A stretch of 64,000 nucleotides of DNA from an uncultured Duncaniella sp. (GTDB lineage Bacteria > Bacteroidota > Bacteroidia > Bacteroidales > Muribaculaceae). The stretch is taken from contig CAJUSW010000001.1 of NCBI GenBank assembly GCA_910589485.1, positions 526,970 through 590,969 on the forward strand, read 5' to 3'. How positions within the stretch are numbered: the stretch's first letter is position 1; the number at the start of each line of letters is the position of its first letter. Both the position numbers and the translations under genes were made by a program. Shown here one piece after another: positions 35,253 through 44,491 of the stretch. The notes under the pieces are model-generated. The model did not search any database. It was given only the letters and a program-made list of their open reading frames with translations, and was not told where the DNA came from.

Positions 35253-35743
35253 CTTTCGGAAGTTATATCTGCAACAGTGGCGTTGCAGAATTTCACTAAT
35301 TGATCGGGGGCGATTTTGATTTGAAGGCCACGCACACCGGCCGACACATAAATATCGGTGTAATCGAGGGCGGTGGAGTGGAAAAATGTGGGGAATGGCT
35401 TCTTCATGCCTATGGGCGAACACCCGCCACGTATATATCCTGTCACGCCGAGCAGATCCTTCATAGGGATCAGATCGGCTTTCTTGGCACCGGCCACACG
35501 GGCCGCCTTCTTGAGGTCGACCTCCATGTTTCCCGGCACCACACACACGAAATATCCCACCTTCTCACCGTGGAGCACCAGAGTCTTGAACACGGTGTTG
35601 ATATCCTCGCCGAGCTCGGCGGCCACATGATCGGCCGCGAGATTGTCGGGGTCAACGGTATAGGGGATCAATCCGTAGGGGATTCCGGCCTTGTCGAGCA
35701 GACGTGCCGCATTGGTTTTTGTTACCTTATCCTTATGGTTCAT
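35249..35743 (-). CDS. ybaK: Cys-tRNA(Pro)/YbaK-type deacylase
   Basis: A 164-residue protein of the YbaK/EbsC family, which removes mischarged Cys from tRNA-Pro. It has TNAARLLDKAGIPYGLIPYT at the N-terminus, the VFKTLVL core (about 51-57), KKAARVAGAKKADLIPMKDL and the GYIRGGCSPIGMKK element (about 107-120). It is the first gene of a four-gene operon and overlaps aroC by four bases. Confidence 0.92.
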   Translation of the reverse strand: MNHKDKVTKTNAARLLDKAGIPYGLIPYTVDPDNLAADHVAAELGEDINTVFKTLVLHGEKVGYFVCVVPGNMEVDLKKAARVAGAKKADLIPMKDLLGVTGYIRGGCSPIGMKKPFPTFFHSTALDYTDIYVSAGVRGLQIKIAPDQLVKFCNATVADITSER

Positions 35744-35747
35744 ACTG

Positions 35748-35778
35748 CAAATTTATTAAATCAACAACGATATTGCAA
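35748..35778 (-). promoter_or_regulatory. ybaK operon promoter
   Basis: Minus strand: TTG (35778-35776), 20 bases, TAAATTTG (35755-35748). The -7 box ends five bases before the ATG, implying a very short or absent 5' leader. Confidence 0.6.
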
Positions 35779-35819
35779 TTTTAGTGGTCAAATTGTGACA
35801 GTCAGAGCTATTTTATTTC

Positions 35820-35827
35820 TACCTTTG
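35820..35827 (+). promoter_or_regulatory. -7 box for the sulfur-amino-acid gene pair
   Basis: TACCTTTG matches TAnnTTTG and lies 25 bases before the ATG at 35853; no well-spaced TTTG is seen upstream. Confidence 0.5.
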
Positions 35828-35852
35828 CCACAGAATCAATACATTTCCGACT

Positions 35853-37034
35853 ATGAAAAAGCAGACTCTTGCCATACACTCGAAATATCAGAGTCCTGAT
35901 GCTTACAACGCACTGAGCATGCCGGTGTATCACTCGGCGGCCTACGAATTTGACAACGCCGAGGTGATGGCCGATGCATTCTGCGGACGCTCCGATGCCC
36001 CCGATTACTCCCGAGTGACCAATCCGACGGTCATATATTTTGAAAACAAAGTCAAGGCCCTGACCGGTGCAGCCGATGCGATAGCGTTCAACTCGGGAAT
36101 GGCGGCGATAAGCAATGCCCTGATAGCGATAGCCTCGGCAGGACGCAACATAGTCACGTCGCGACACCTGTTTGGCAACACCTATATGTTCATCACCGGC
36201 ACACTGAGCCGCTTCGGAGTAGAGGGTCGCCTATGTGACCTCACCAATATCGAGGAGGTGGAACAGGCCGTGGATGACGACACCTGTTGCCTGTATCTCG
36301 AGATCATCACCAATCCGCAGATGGAAGTGGCCGATCTGAAAGCCCTCTCGGCAGTGTGCCGCCGACATGGTATCCCCCTCATAGCCGACACCACCATGAT
36401 ACCGTTTACCGAATTTGATGCCCGCGAGTTGGGCATAGATATCGAAGTGGTGTCGAGCACCAAGTACATATCGGGCGGAGCCACATCGCTCGGCGGACTC
36501 GTGATCGACTATGGTACATGGAAAGGGGATGTGAGCCGGCGCATACGCAAGGAACTGCTGTTGAATATGGGGGCCTACATGAATCCCCATGCCGCCTACA
36601 TGCAGACCCTCGGACTGGAGACACTCGATGCAAGATACCGCATACAGGCCTCCAATGCCATGACGCTCGCCCGGAAGCTCGGGGAACTCCCCGGCATCAA
36701 GAGAGTCAACTATATAGGGTTGCCCGACAATCCTTATCACGAACTGGCCCGGCGACAGTTTGGCCCGACGGCCGGTGCGATGCTCACCATCGACCTCGAG
36801 GACAGGGAGGCATGCTATGCCTTTATCGACAATCTGAGGCTGATACGTCGCGCCACCAACCTGTTTGACAACAAGTCGCTCGCCATACATCCGGCAAGCA
36901 CCATTTTCGGCCCGCTCACCCAAGCCCAGCGCAACAGCATGGACGTATCGGACACCACCATACGCCTCTCCATGGGCCTGGAGGATCCCGACGATCTGTT
37001 TGAGGACATCAGGCAGGCTCTGGAAAAGAAATAA
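35853..37034 (+). CDS. Cys/Met-metabolism PLP enzyme (cystathionine gamma-synthase / O-acylhomoserine sulfhydrylase / gamma-lyase type)
   Basis: A 393-residue PLP-fold-type-I enzyme. The Schiff-base Lys is K204 in VVSSTKYISGGAT, and YSRVTNPTV (about 52-60) and the FNSGMAAIS loop (about 79-87) bind the cofactor phosphate. Members act at the gamma carbon of homoserine or methionine derivatives, and sequence alone does not separate synthase from lyase. The next gene is a PatB-type C-S lyase 24 bases away, so the pair may carry out transsulfuration or Met/Cys breakdown. Confidence 0.85.
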   Translation: MKKQTLAIHSKYQSPDAYNALSMPVYHSAAYEFDNAEVMADAFCGRSDAPDYSRVTNPTVIYFENKVKALTGAADAIAFNSGMAAISNALIAIASAGRNIVTSRHLFGNTYMFITGTLSRFGVEGRLCDLTNIEEVEQAVDDDTCCLYLEIITNPQMEVADLKALSAVCRRHGIPLIADTTMIPFTEFDARELGIDIEVVSSTKYISGGATSLGGLVIDYGTWKGDVSRRIRKELLLNMGAYMNPHAAYMQTLGLETLDARYRIQASNAMTLARKLGELPGIKRVNYIGLPDNPYHELARRQFGPTAGAMLTIDLEDREACYAFIDNLRLIRRATNLFDNKSLAIHPASTIFGPLTQAQRNSMDVSDTTIRLSMGLEDPDDLFEDIRQALEKK

Positions 37035-37058
37035 TACCGCTATAATTACAAACAAGAT

Positions 37059-38240
37059 ATGAAATACGACTTCGACAAGATTATAGACCGCCGAGGCACC
37101 GGCGCATTGAAATATGATGTGCTCGAGGAGCGTTACGGCGATGCCGACCTGTTGCCGCTGTGGGTGGCCGACATGGATTTCGAGACACCGCAATTCATCA
37201 CCGAGGCACTGCGCAAGCGACTCGACCACTCGCTGTATGGCTACACGGTGGAACCTGCCGAATACTGGCCCACAGTGATGCGCTGGATAGCCGACCGCCA
37301 CGGGTGGAATGTGGAGCGCGAGTGGCTCACATATATCCCCGGCATAGTGAAAGGGATAGGCATGGCCATCAATGTGTTTGTGAAGCCTGATGAGAAGGTG
37401 ATAATACAGCCACCGGTGTATCATCCGTTCCGTCTCACCCCCGAGGGGAACGGACGCGAGGTGGTGAACAATCCTCTTATCGAGAATCCCGACGGGAGCT
37501 ACAGCATGGATCTGGACCATCTCGAAAGCGTGATCGACGACAAGTGCAGGATGCTGATCCTGTCCAATCCCCACAACCCCGCCGGAATCACTTGGGACCG
37601 CGCCACGCTCGCCCGCCTGGCCGAAATATGCCACCGTCACGGCATCATAGTGATCTCGGATGAGATACATTGCGACATGGCTCTGTGGGACAACAAGCAT
37701 ATTCCATTCGCCTCGGTATCGCCCGAGGCCGCGGAATGCAGTATCACATTTGGTGCCCCGTCCAAGACGTTCAACATAGCGGGCATAGTAAGCTCCTACG
37801 CCATCGTGCCCAATCCCCAATTGCGAGAACGCTTCTACGGCTGGCTCCAGGCCAACGAGCTTAACGAACCCACCATGTTTGCCCCCATCGCCACCATCGC
37901 GGCCTTCAGCCAAGGGGACGAATGGAGGCGCGAGATGCTGAAATATGTGGAGGGGAACATCGATTATATCATCGATTACTGCCGTGAACACATGCCCGCT
38001 ATCAAGCCGTTGAGACCACAGGCTTCGTTCCTGGTGTGGCTCGACTGCCGGGGACTCGGGCTCGACCATGACGCGCTCAACGACCTGTTCGTGAAGAAAG
38101 CCCGCCTGGCCCTCAACGACGGCGAGATGTTCGGCCCCGGAGGAGAGGGATTCATGCGCCTCAACGCCGGCGCACCCCGTGCCGTGATTCACCGCGCAAT
38201 GGAGCAATTACGAATGGCCATAGAGCGTGCTGAGCAGTAG
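37059..38240 (+). CDS. patB: MalY/PatB family aminotransferase, probable cystathionine beta-lyase
   Basis: A 393-residue PLP enzyme beginning MKYDFDKIIDRRGTGALKYD, typical of the MalY/PatB group. WVADMDFETP (about 35-44), SNPHNPAGITW (about 169-179), SDEIHCDMAL (about 200-209) and the Schiff-base Lys K236 in FGAPSKTFNIAG are visible. Such enzymes cleave the beta C-S bond of cystathionine to homocysteine, pyruvate and ammonia. It is the second gene of a two-gene unit. Confidence 0.85.
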   Translation: MKYDFDKIIDRRGTGALKYDVLEERYGDADLLPLWVADMDFETPQFITEALRKRLDHSLYGYTVEPAEYWPTVMRWIADRHGWNVEREWLTYIPGIVKGIGMAINVFVKPDEKVIIQPPVYHPFRLTPEGNGREVVNNPLIENPDGSYSMDLDHLESVIDDKCRMLILSNPHNPAGITWDRATLARLAEICHRHGIIVISDEIHCDMALWDNKHIPFASVSPEAAECSITFGAPSKTFNIAGIVSSYAIVPNPQLRERFYGWLQANELNEPTMFAPIATIAAFSQGDEWRREMLKYVEGNIDYIIDYCREHMPAIKPLRPQASFLVWLDCRGLGLDHDALNDLFVKKARLALNDGEMFGPGGEGFMRLNAGAPRAVIHRAMEQLRMAIERAEQ

Positions 38241-38258
38241 GAAAACACCCGCATATCG

Positions 38259-38287
38259 TGCCCTGAATATGTTGTAGGGCAGTTTTT
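38259..38287 (+). terminator. terminator after patB-like gene
   Basis: TGCCCT and AGGGCA form a short 6-bp stem followed by GTTTTTG. A modest intrinsic terminator. Confidence 0.55.
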
Positions 38288-38332
38288 GTATTTATTAAGG
38301 GTTAAGCATCTAAAATATTGGAAAATAATTGT

Positions 38333-38340
38333 TAACTTTG
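38333..38340 (+). promoter_or_regulatory. -7 box of pnp
   Basis: TAACTTTG lies 121 bases before the pnp ATG. The long leader contains a GC-rich hairpin (CCGGC/GCCGG near 38368-38383), a place where PNPase autoregulation could act, but that is inference. Confidence 0.5.
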
Positions 38341-38461
38341 CAAAATCCGTGTGAACTCGCCACAATTCCCGGCTTACAGGCCGGTCATTACGAGGCACAC
38401 CACCATCTTCCCTTAAGCTGCAAAAACGAAGAAAACAATAAAGCTGAATTAAACACATTTT

Positions 38462-40705
38462 ATGAATCCAATCAAAAAAACCATCGCGCTGCCCGATGGC
38501 CGCACAATCACCCTGGAGACAGGTAAGCTGGCCAAGCAAGCCGATGGAGCGGTAGAATTACGCATGGGCAACACCATGCTCCTCGCTACAGTATGCTCGG
38601 CCAAGGAGGCCGGCGAAGGTGTTGACTTTATGCCCCTGACTGTAGAGTACAAAGAAAAATTCTCGTCCAACGGACGTTTCCCCGGCGGTTTCACTAAGCG
38701 CGAAGGCCGTGCAGGCGACTATGAAATCTTAACCTCACGCCTCGTTGACCGCGCACTCCGCCCCCTTTTCCCCGACAATTATCATGCTGACACCATCGTA
38801 CAGGTGACCATGTACTCGGCCGACGGTGTCGATATGCCCGACGCTCTTGCCGGACTGGCCGCCTCAGCTGCCATGGCTGTGAGCGATATCCCCTTCAACG
38901 GCCCCATCTCCGAGGTGCGTGTGGCCCGTATTGACGGACAGTTTGTAATCAACCCCACCTTCGAGCAGTGCGAGAAGGCCGACATGGAGCTGATGGTAGG
39001 CGCTACCTACGACAACATCATGATGGTTGAGGGCGAGATGAACGAGGTGAGCGAAGCTGACCTCCTCGAAGCCCTCCGCGTGGCTCACGAAGCCATCAAG
39101 GATCAGTGCAAGGCTCAGATGGAACTGGCTGAGGAAGCCGGTGCAACCGTGAAGCGCGAATACTGCCACGAGGTGAACGACGAGGATCTGCGCAAGGATG
39201 TACGCGAGAAGTGCTACGACAAGGCTTATGCCATCGCCAAGGCCGGATGTGCCGACAAGCACTGGCGCCAGGACAGCTTCGACGCCATCTGCGAGGAATA
39301 CATCGACTCACTCCCCGAGGAGGAGCGCGAGGAGAAGGCTCCCCTTGTGAAGCGCTACTACCACGACGTTGAGAAGGAGGCCATGCGCCGCTGTGTACTC
39401 GACGAGGGCATACGTCTCGACGGCCGTAAGACCAACGAGATCCGCCCCATCTGGTGCGAGACCGACTACCTGCCCGGACCTCACGGATCAGCCGTGTTCA
39501 CCCGCGGTGAGACCCAGTCGCTCGCAACCGTAACCCTCGGCACCAAGCTCGACGAGAAGATCCTCGACGACGTGCTCAACCAGGGCCGCGAGCGCTTCCT
39601 ACTCCACTATAACTTCCCCCCCTTCTCGACCGGCGAAGCCCGCGCTCCCCGCGGTGTAGGCCGTCGCGAGGTAGGACACGGCAATCTTGCCCACCGCGCA
39701 CTCAAGCGTATGTTCCCCGATGATTTCCCCTACGTATGCCGCATCGTGAGCGACATCCTCGAGAGCAACGGCTCGTCGTCGATGGCCACCGTATGTGCCG
39801 GCACACTGTCACTGCTCGACGCAGGCGTGAAGATGAAGCGCCCCGTGAGCGGTATCGCAATGGGTCTGATCTCGGACGGCGAGAAGTATGCAGTGCTCTC
39901 CGACATCCTCGGCGATGAGGACCACCTGGGCGACATGGACTTCAAGGTGACCGGTACCCGCAACGGTATCACCGCCACCCAGATGGACATCAAGGTGGAC
40001 GGTCTCAGCTATGAGATCCTCGAGAAAGCTCTCAACCAGGCCAAGGAAGGCCGTCTCCATATCCTCGACAAGATCGAGGAGACCATCCCTGCACCCCGCG
40101 AGGACTACAAGCCTCACGTGCCCCGCATCGTGACCATGCTCATCCCCAAGGAGCTGATCGGTGCTGTGATTGGCCCGGGCGGAAAGGTGATCCAGGGTAT
40201 CCAGGAGGCCAGCGGCGCTACAGTAAGCATCGACGAGATCCCCGACGGCGGATACATCGAGGTGGCTGCAGCCAACAAGCCTTCGATCGACAAGGCTCTC
40301 GAGATGATCAACGCTATCGTTGAGCTTCCCGAGGAGGGCAAGGTGTATACCGGCAAGGTGCGCTCGATCCTCGAGTTCGGTGCATTTGTCGAGTTCATGC
40401 CCAACCGCGACGGTCTGCTCCACATCTCGGAGATCTCATGGGATCGCCTCGAGAACATGGAGGCTTCCGGACTTAAGGAAGGCGACCAGGTAGAGGTGAA
40501 GCTGATCGAGATCGACAAGAAGACCGGCAAGTACCGCCTGTCTATGCGTGCCCTTCAGCCCAAACCCGAAGGTTACGTAGAGCGCGAGCGTGCTCCCCGT
40601 GGCGACCGTCCCCGTCGTGAGGGTGGTGACCGCCGCGACCGTGGCGACCGCGGCCCCCGCCGTGAAGGTGGCGACCGTCCCCGCCGCGAGCCCCGTCGTG
40701 ACTAA
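38462..40705 (+). CDS. pnp: polyribonucleotide nucleotidyltransferase
   Basis: A 747-residue phosphorolytic 3'-5' exoribonuclease. Two RNase PH-like domains flank a helical linker; FPGGFTKREGRAGDYEILTS and the second-domain LGDEDHLGDMDFKVTGT carry the active-site region. A KH domain (VIGPGGKVIQGIQEASGATV, about 573-592) and an S1 domain (GKVRSILEFGAFVEFMPNRD) follow. The C-terminal tail is unusual: about 40 residues rich in Arg, Gly, Asp and Pro in repeated RGDR/RREGGDR units, probably an extra RNA-binding or partner-binding segment. Confidence 0.97.
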   Translation: MNPIKKTIALPDGRTITLETGKLAKQADGAVELRMGNTMLLATVCSAKEAGEGVDFMPLTVEYKEKFSSNGRFPGGFTKREGRAGDYEILTSRLVDRALRPLFPDNYHADTIVQVTMYSADGVDMPDALAGLAASAAMAVSDIPFNGPISEVRVARIDGQFVINPTFEQCEKADMELMVGATYDNIMMVEGEMNEVSEADLLEALRVAHEAIKDQCKAQMELAEEAGATVKREYCHEVNDEDLRKDVREKCYDKAYAIAKAGCADKHWRQDSFDAICEEYIDSLPEEEREEKAPLVKRYYHDVEKEAMRRCVLDEGIRLDGRKTNEIRPIWCETDYLPGPHGSAVFTRGETQSLATVTLGTKLDEKILDDVLNQGRERFLLHYNFPPFSTGEARAPRGVGRREVGHGNLAHRALKRMFPDDFPYVCRIVSDILESNGSSSMATVCAGTLSLLDAGVKMKRPVSGIAMGLISDGEKYAVLSDILGDEDHLGDMDFKVTGTRNGITATQMDIKVDGLSYEILEKALNQAKEGRLHILDKIEETIPAPREDYKPHVPRIVTMLIPKELIGAVIGPGGKVIQGIQEASGATVSIDEIPDGGYIEVAAANKPSIDKALEMINAIVELPEEGKVYTGKVRSILEFGAFVEFMPNRDGLLHISEISWDRLENMEASGLKEGDQVEVKLIEIDKKTGKYRLSMRALQPKPEGYVERERAPRGDRPRREGGDRRDRGDRGPRREGGDRPRREPRRD

Positions 40706-40727
40706 ACAGCGCAGACTACTATAATAT

Positions 40728-40776
40728 AAAAGGTTAAAGACCACGAGGAGATGATCCCGGTCTTTAACCTTTTTTC
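40728..40776 (+). terminator. pnp terminator
   Basis: AAAGGTTAAAGACC and GGTCTTTAACCTTT form a perfect 14-bp stem followed by a T-rich run. Strong intrinsic terminator. Confidence 0.93.
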
Positions 40777-40815
40777 TTTTCACGTGCCGGGCTTGCATAT
40801 CATGAAAAAACACGA

Positions 40816-40823
40816 TACCTTTG
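40816..40823 (+). promoter_or_regulatory. -7 box of the GT32 gene
   Basis: TACCTTTG lies 82 bases before the glycosyltransferase ATG; a partial TTG is found about 22 bases upstream. Confidence 0.45.
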
Positions 40824-40905
40824 CCGGCATATTGGATAAGAGGTCGTTTTTAAGAGATCTCGGAATAAGCATCAGCAATCTGCAATACTACACCAGGGCG
40901 CTAAC

Positions 40906-41694
40906 ATGATTCCAAAGAAAATACATTACTGCTGGTTTGGCGGAAAGGCTCTGCCTGAGGACACCGTGAGATATATCGGGTCGTGGAGGAGACATTGCCC
41001 CGACTATGAGATAAAGGAGTGGAACGAGAGTAATTTCGACCTGGATATGTTTCCCTACGTAAGGGAGGCCTACGATGCGGGGAAATATGCTTTCGTGTCG
41101 GACGTGGCCCGGCTGTATGCGCTCGCTTCGGAAGGGGGCGTGTATATGGACACCGATGTGGAGGTGCTGAAACCGCTGGACTGTTTTCTCGGCCATGAGG
41201 CATTTTCGGGTTTCGAGGATGCAGGGCATGTGACCACCGGTGTGATCGGGTCGGAAAAAGGAGGGAAATATGTCAGCGAGAATCTTGCCGAATATGGCAA
41301 AAGGCATTTCGTAAAGGAGGACGGCTCGCTCGACACCACTACCAATGTGGCTGTGATGACCGACTACATGAAACGCCACGGCCTGAGGATGGACGACAGT
41401 CTACAGGAGTTACCGGGGCTCATCACCATATATCCGCGCGAGTATTTCTGCCCCAAGGATTCGTATGCCTACTCGCGCAATCCGGGATGCGTGACGGAGA
41501 ATACCCACACTATACACTATTTCGCCGGAACATGGCAGATACGCAACACGCCCGAATACATACGTCTGCGCAAGAAGTACAGAATAATCCCCTACTTCAT
41601 ACGCAAGAAACTGATTCTCGCCCTGCTCGGGGAGAATAAAAAGGGTTTCTTCCCGGGGATGATGAAAATACTGGGAATAAAACCGAAACATTAA
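40906..41694 (+). CDS. glycosyltransferase family 32-like
   Basis: A 262-residue transferase of the Och1/TcdA-like GT32 fold. It starts MIPKKIHYCWFGGKALPEDT, has YAFVSDVARLYALASEGGVY followed by the DTD metal motif (82-84), and HYFAGTW near the C-terminus. No signal peptide or membrane anchor is seen, so it acts on the cytoplasmic side, probably on a lipid-linked glycan. It stands alone between the pnp terminator and a hairpin, without a polysaccharide cluster nearby. Confidence 0.85.
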   Translation: MIPKKIHYCWFGGKALPEDTVRYIGSWRRHCPDYEIKEWNESNFDLDMFPYVREAYDAGKYAFVSDVARLYALASEGGVYMDTDVEVLKPLDCFLGHEAFSGFEDAGHVTTGVIGSEKGGKYVSENLAEYGKRHFVKEDGSLDTTTNVAVMTDYMKRHGLRMDDSLQELPGLITIYPREYFCPKDSYAYSRNPGCVTENTHTIHYFAGTWQIRNTPEYIRLRKKYRIIPYFIRKKLILALLGENKKGFFPGMMKILGIKPKH

Positions 41695-41709
41695 CCTGCG
41701 AAAGATTAA

Positions 41710-41747
41710 TTGCCCCCGGAAGCACGGTTCAGAGCTTTCGGGGGCAA
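41710..41747. terminator. hairpin between convergent GT32 and GH13 genes
   Basis: TTGCCCCCGgAAGC pairs with GCTTtCGGGGGCAA over a 10-base loop. No long T run; position suggests a bidirectional terminator. Confidence 0.65.
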
Positions 41748-41781
41748 CTATCATAGGACGGGCGTCAGGATACGCCCATTA

Positions 41782-43485
41782 TTATTTCTCGCGGACGTCG
41801 CGGTGCTTGATTTTCCACACCACGGCGTCGTAAGGGGGTATCATAGTTGTGAAAGGCTCGGTAGAAGAGAGGGTCTTGAGATCGGTCTCTCCGGTGAGCA
41901 GTTCGCGTGACATCACCTGCCCCTCGGGGATGTTGAGCATCTCGAGCGCGTGGCGCGGGATATTCACGGCGAGGTCACAGGAATCGGATGAGAAATTGAC
42001 AGCTATCAGCAATGTCACACCCTCCTGGCTACGCATGAACACATACTGGCGGTGGGGGTTGAGAGTGGGGTTCTGATAGTTGACATACATCAGATCGTAG
42101 AAGCGACCGTGGGATATGGCCTTCTCGGTATTGCAGAGTTTGAGAATGGTGGCATACTTTGCCCTGAGCCAACGCTCACGGGGTGTAAGCTGTGAACCGT
42201 CGGGATTGCCGTCGTTGTACCACCGGCGCAATGTGCCGAGGCTCCAGTAATCAAATATTGTGGTGCGGCCGTCGTATCCGCTGAATCCCTCGGAATCGGT
42301 GGCCTGCTCGCCGAGCTCCTGGCCGGCATATATCATCATCGGACCGGTCGAGATCATAGAGCTGACCACAAGCGAGGGGATCACCTTGGCGGGATCACCG
42401 GCATAGAACTTGGATCCGAAGCGCTGCTCATCGTGATTCTCGAGGAAGTTAAGCATATGGGGCTGGATGCCCTCGATAGTCTGCCAGCAATTGGTGATTG
42501 TCGCGGCCGAATAGTTGGAGCACTGGATGCCACGGAGCGTATCGTAGAGGTTCACCTTGTCATAGAGGTAGTCGAAACCTCCGGTGAAGATGAAATCGCG
42601 GTAAAGCGACACGTCATATATCTCGGCAATGAATTTCACATGAGGATAGCGGTCCTTGACATTGGGGATCGCCCACTGCCAGAATTCCAGAGGCACCATG
42701 AACACCATGTCGCAACGGAAGGCGTCGACCCCCTTGGAAGCCCAGAAGCGGAGGATGTGGAGCATCTTGAACCACGTGTCGGGAATAGGATCGTAATGTG
42801 CCGAGCCGTTTAACGGATCACGGCCGTAATTGAGCTTAACGGTCTCGTACCAGTTGTTGACACCGGGGAATGCCGAGAAACAATCGTCGCCCGTAGCCTT
42901 GGCGGGAAATTCCACATAGGCTTTCTTACCGCTTCCAAGGTCGATGGAGGGGGCGAAGAGCTGGCGGGTGATGTAATAGTAATTGTTATTGGGGGTGAAG
43001 AACATGCCGGTGTCGTCGTGAGCGCCGAAATCCTCAATGCCTGCCGGAGCCACGTCGGAGTGGTAGCAACGGGCAGTGTGGTTGGGCACGAAGTCGATTA
43101 TCACCTCGAGTCCGGCGTCGTGGGTGCGGGCCACGAGAGCCTCGAACTCGGCCATACGCTCATCCACATTCACGGCAATGTCGGGGTCGATGTCGTAATA
43201 ATCCTTGATGGCATAGGGGGAACCTGCCTCGCCTTTCACCACGTGGGGATTGTCAGGGGGAGTGATCCCCTGGTCACTGTAGTCGGTCTTGGTGGCATGC
43301 TCTATGACACCTGTGTACCACACAGCGGTGACACCGAGTTCCTTTATACCGCTGAGCACCTTGTCGGTAATATCATTCATTTTCCCCACGCCATTCTGCG
43401 AAATGGTGCCGTTGGGGACACATGTGGTGTTGGTATTAGTGAAGAGACGAGGAAAGAGCTGGTAGATGATCGGTTTACGGTTCAT
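41782..43485 (-). CDS. alpha-amylase family protein (GH13)
   Basis: A 567-residue GH13 enzyme with no signal peptide, so cytoplasmic. The four conserved regions are readable: EVIIDFVPNHTAR (I), GVDAFRCDMVFMVP with the nucleophile Asp (II), KFIAEIYDVSLY with the acid/base Glu (III) and FLENHDEQRFGS with the stabilising Asp (IV). It probably works on glycogen-derived or imported alpha-glucans; exact specificity cannot be told. It lies 26 bases after the patatin gene on the same strand. Confidence 0.88.
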   Translation of the reverse strand: MNRKPIIYQLFPRLFTNTNTTCVPNGTISQNGVGKMNDITDKVLSGIKELGVTAVWYTGVIEHATKTDYSDQGITPPDNPHVVKGEAGSPYAIKDYYDIDPDIAVNVDERMAEFEALVARTHDAGLEVIIDFVPNHTARCYHSDVAPAGIEDFGAHDDTGMFFTPNNNYYYITRQLFAPSIDLGSGKKAYVEFPAKATGDDCFSAFPGVNNWYETVKLNYGRDPLNGSAHYDPIPDTWFKMLHILRFWASKGVDAFRCDMVFMVPLEFWQWAIPNVKDRYPHVKFIAEIYDVSLYRDFIFTGGFDYLYDKVNLYDTLRGIQCSNYSAATITNCWQTIEGIQPHMLNFLENHDEQRFGSKFYAGDPAKVIPSLVVSSMISTGPMMIYAGQELGEQATDSEGFSGYDGRTTIFDYWSLGTLRRWYNDGNPDGSQLTPRERWLRAKYATILKLCNTEKAISHGRFYDLMYVNYQNPTLNPHRQYVFMRSQEGVTLLIAVNFSSDSCDLAVNIPRHALEMLNIPEGQVMSRELLTGETDLKTLSSTEPFTTMIPPYDAVVWKIKHRDVREK

Positions 43486-43511
43486 TGGAATTCAGATAAG
43501 GCTTATGGGGT

Positions 43512-44315
43512 TCACTTGGCATCGGACGGACGCACGAAACCGGCCTGCAGCAAGGCCTGCATTGTGCTGTCGTATCCCGAGCGGAACACCCTGTTGATTT
43601 CTTTGAGGTTAAATACTTTGTATTTCGCTATGTCATTGATGCTGATTGCCAGGTCGCACAGCTCCATCTGGGGGATGGTGTTGGTCTTGACCAGGATGTC
43701 ATAGGTGAGCTGGGCAATGTCGAGTATCGACTTGGGCTGTCCGCGCCGGGGGAGCGGTGAGCAGTTTACGCCTATGAGATACTTGCACTTGTCGCGCAAC
43801 GCCCATGCCGGAAGGTTGGCCACAACGCCACCGTCCACGTATGTCACCCCATCGATCTTCACGGGTTTGAACACGATGGGGATACTGCATGATGCCGACA
43901 CACGCTCGGCGATGTCGCCCTCGGTAAAGGCCACGGCCTTGTTGTTAAGCAGGTCGGTGGCACATACCACCGACGGGATGGGGAGCTCGGAAATATCGGA
44001 ATATTTCACCTGCTTGCGCAGGAATTTGCGGAATCCGTCCATGGAGAAGAATCCGTCGCGAGGAACGGCAAGCTCGGCAAAACTACCGAACTTCGCATCG
44101 GCAAAAGCCTGGAGGATATCATGAGGCCGCATCCCCGACGCATACATCACAGTGACCACGGCTCCGGCACTCACGCCGGCTATCACATCGGGCTTGATGC
44201 CCATCTCCTCAAGTGCCTGCAATGCTCCCGCATGGGCAAAACCGCGCGCACCGCCACCACTGAGCACAAGGCCCAGCTTATACGGCTTACGGGAAAATCG
44301 GAGCATGTCAAGCAT
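43512..44315 (-). CDS. patatin-like phospholipase family protein
   Basis: A 267-residue serine lipase of the patatin/RssA type. The oxyanion motif LVLSGGGARGFAHAGAL is at residues 17-33, the nucleophile Ser is in GVSAGAVV (about 43-50) and the catalytic Asp in YVDGGVVANLP (about 151-161). No signal peptide. Probably acts on phospholipids or acyl esters; the bacterial role is uncertain. Confidence 0.9.
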   Translation of the reverse strand: MLDMLRFSRKPYKLGLVLSGGGARGFAHAGALQALEEMGIKPDVIAGVSAGAVVTVMYASGMRPHDILQAFADAKFGSFAELAVPRDGFFSMDGFRKFLRKQVKYSDISELPIPSVVCATDLLNNKAVAFTEGDIAERVSASCSIPIVFKPVKIDGVTYVDGGVVANLPAWALRDKCKYLIGVNCSPLPRRGQPKSILDIAQLTYDILVKTNTIPQMELCDLAISINDIAKYKVFNLKEINRVFRSGYDSTMQALLQAGFVRPSDAK

Positions 44316-44349
44316 TGGATATACGGGTCACCATTATGATTGTATATTG

Positions 44350-44379
44350 CAAAATTAGTCAATTATAACTAATGACACA
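44350..44379 (-). promoter_or_regulatory. patatin/amylase promoter
   Basis: Minus strand: TTG (44379-44377), 19 bases, TAATTTTG (44357-44350), 35 bases before the patatin ATG. Confidence 0.55.
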
Positions 44380-44478
44380 ACTAAGAAACTGTTTAAAATT
44401 CATTTTAGTTTACTTTTAAGCGTCCCACCAATTATTATTTTTACAGCAATTCCACAAGGGATTCTTGTCAAATTTAGC

Positions 44479-44486
44479 TAAATTTG
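44479..44486 (+). promoter_or_regulatory. -7 box directly before holB
   Basis: TAAATTTG ends five bases before the holB ATG (44492), so a transcript from here would be leaderless or nearly so. Confidence 0.45.
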
Positions 44487-44491
44487 CAAAT

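Noticed and set aside
36231..38207. 658-codon minus-strand ORF opposite the two PLP enzyme genes
   Set aside because: Runs antisense through two genes with clear catalytic motifs; composition is the mirror of the GC-rich codons.
40802..40909. 35-codon ORF just before the GT32 gene
   Set aside because: It contains the likely -7 box TACCTTTG, so it would begin upstream of the transcript, and the peptide shows no family.
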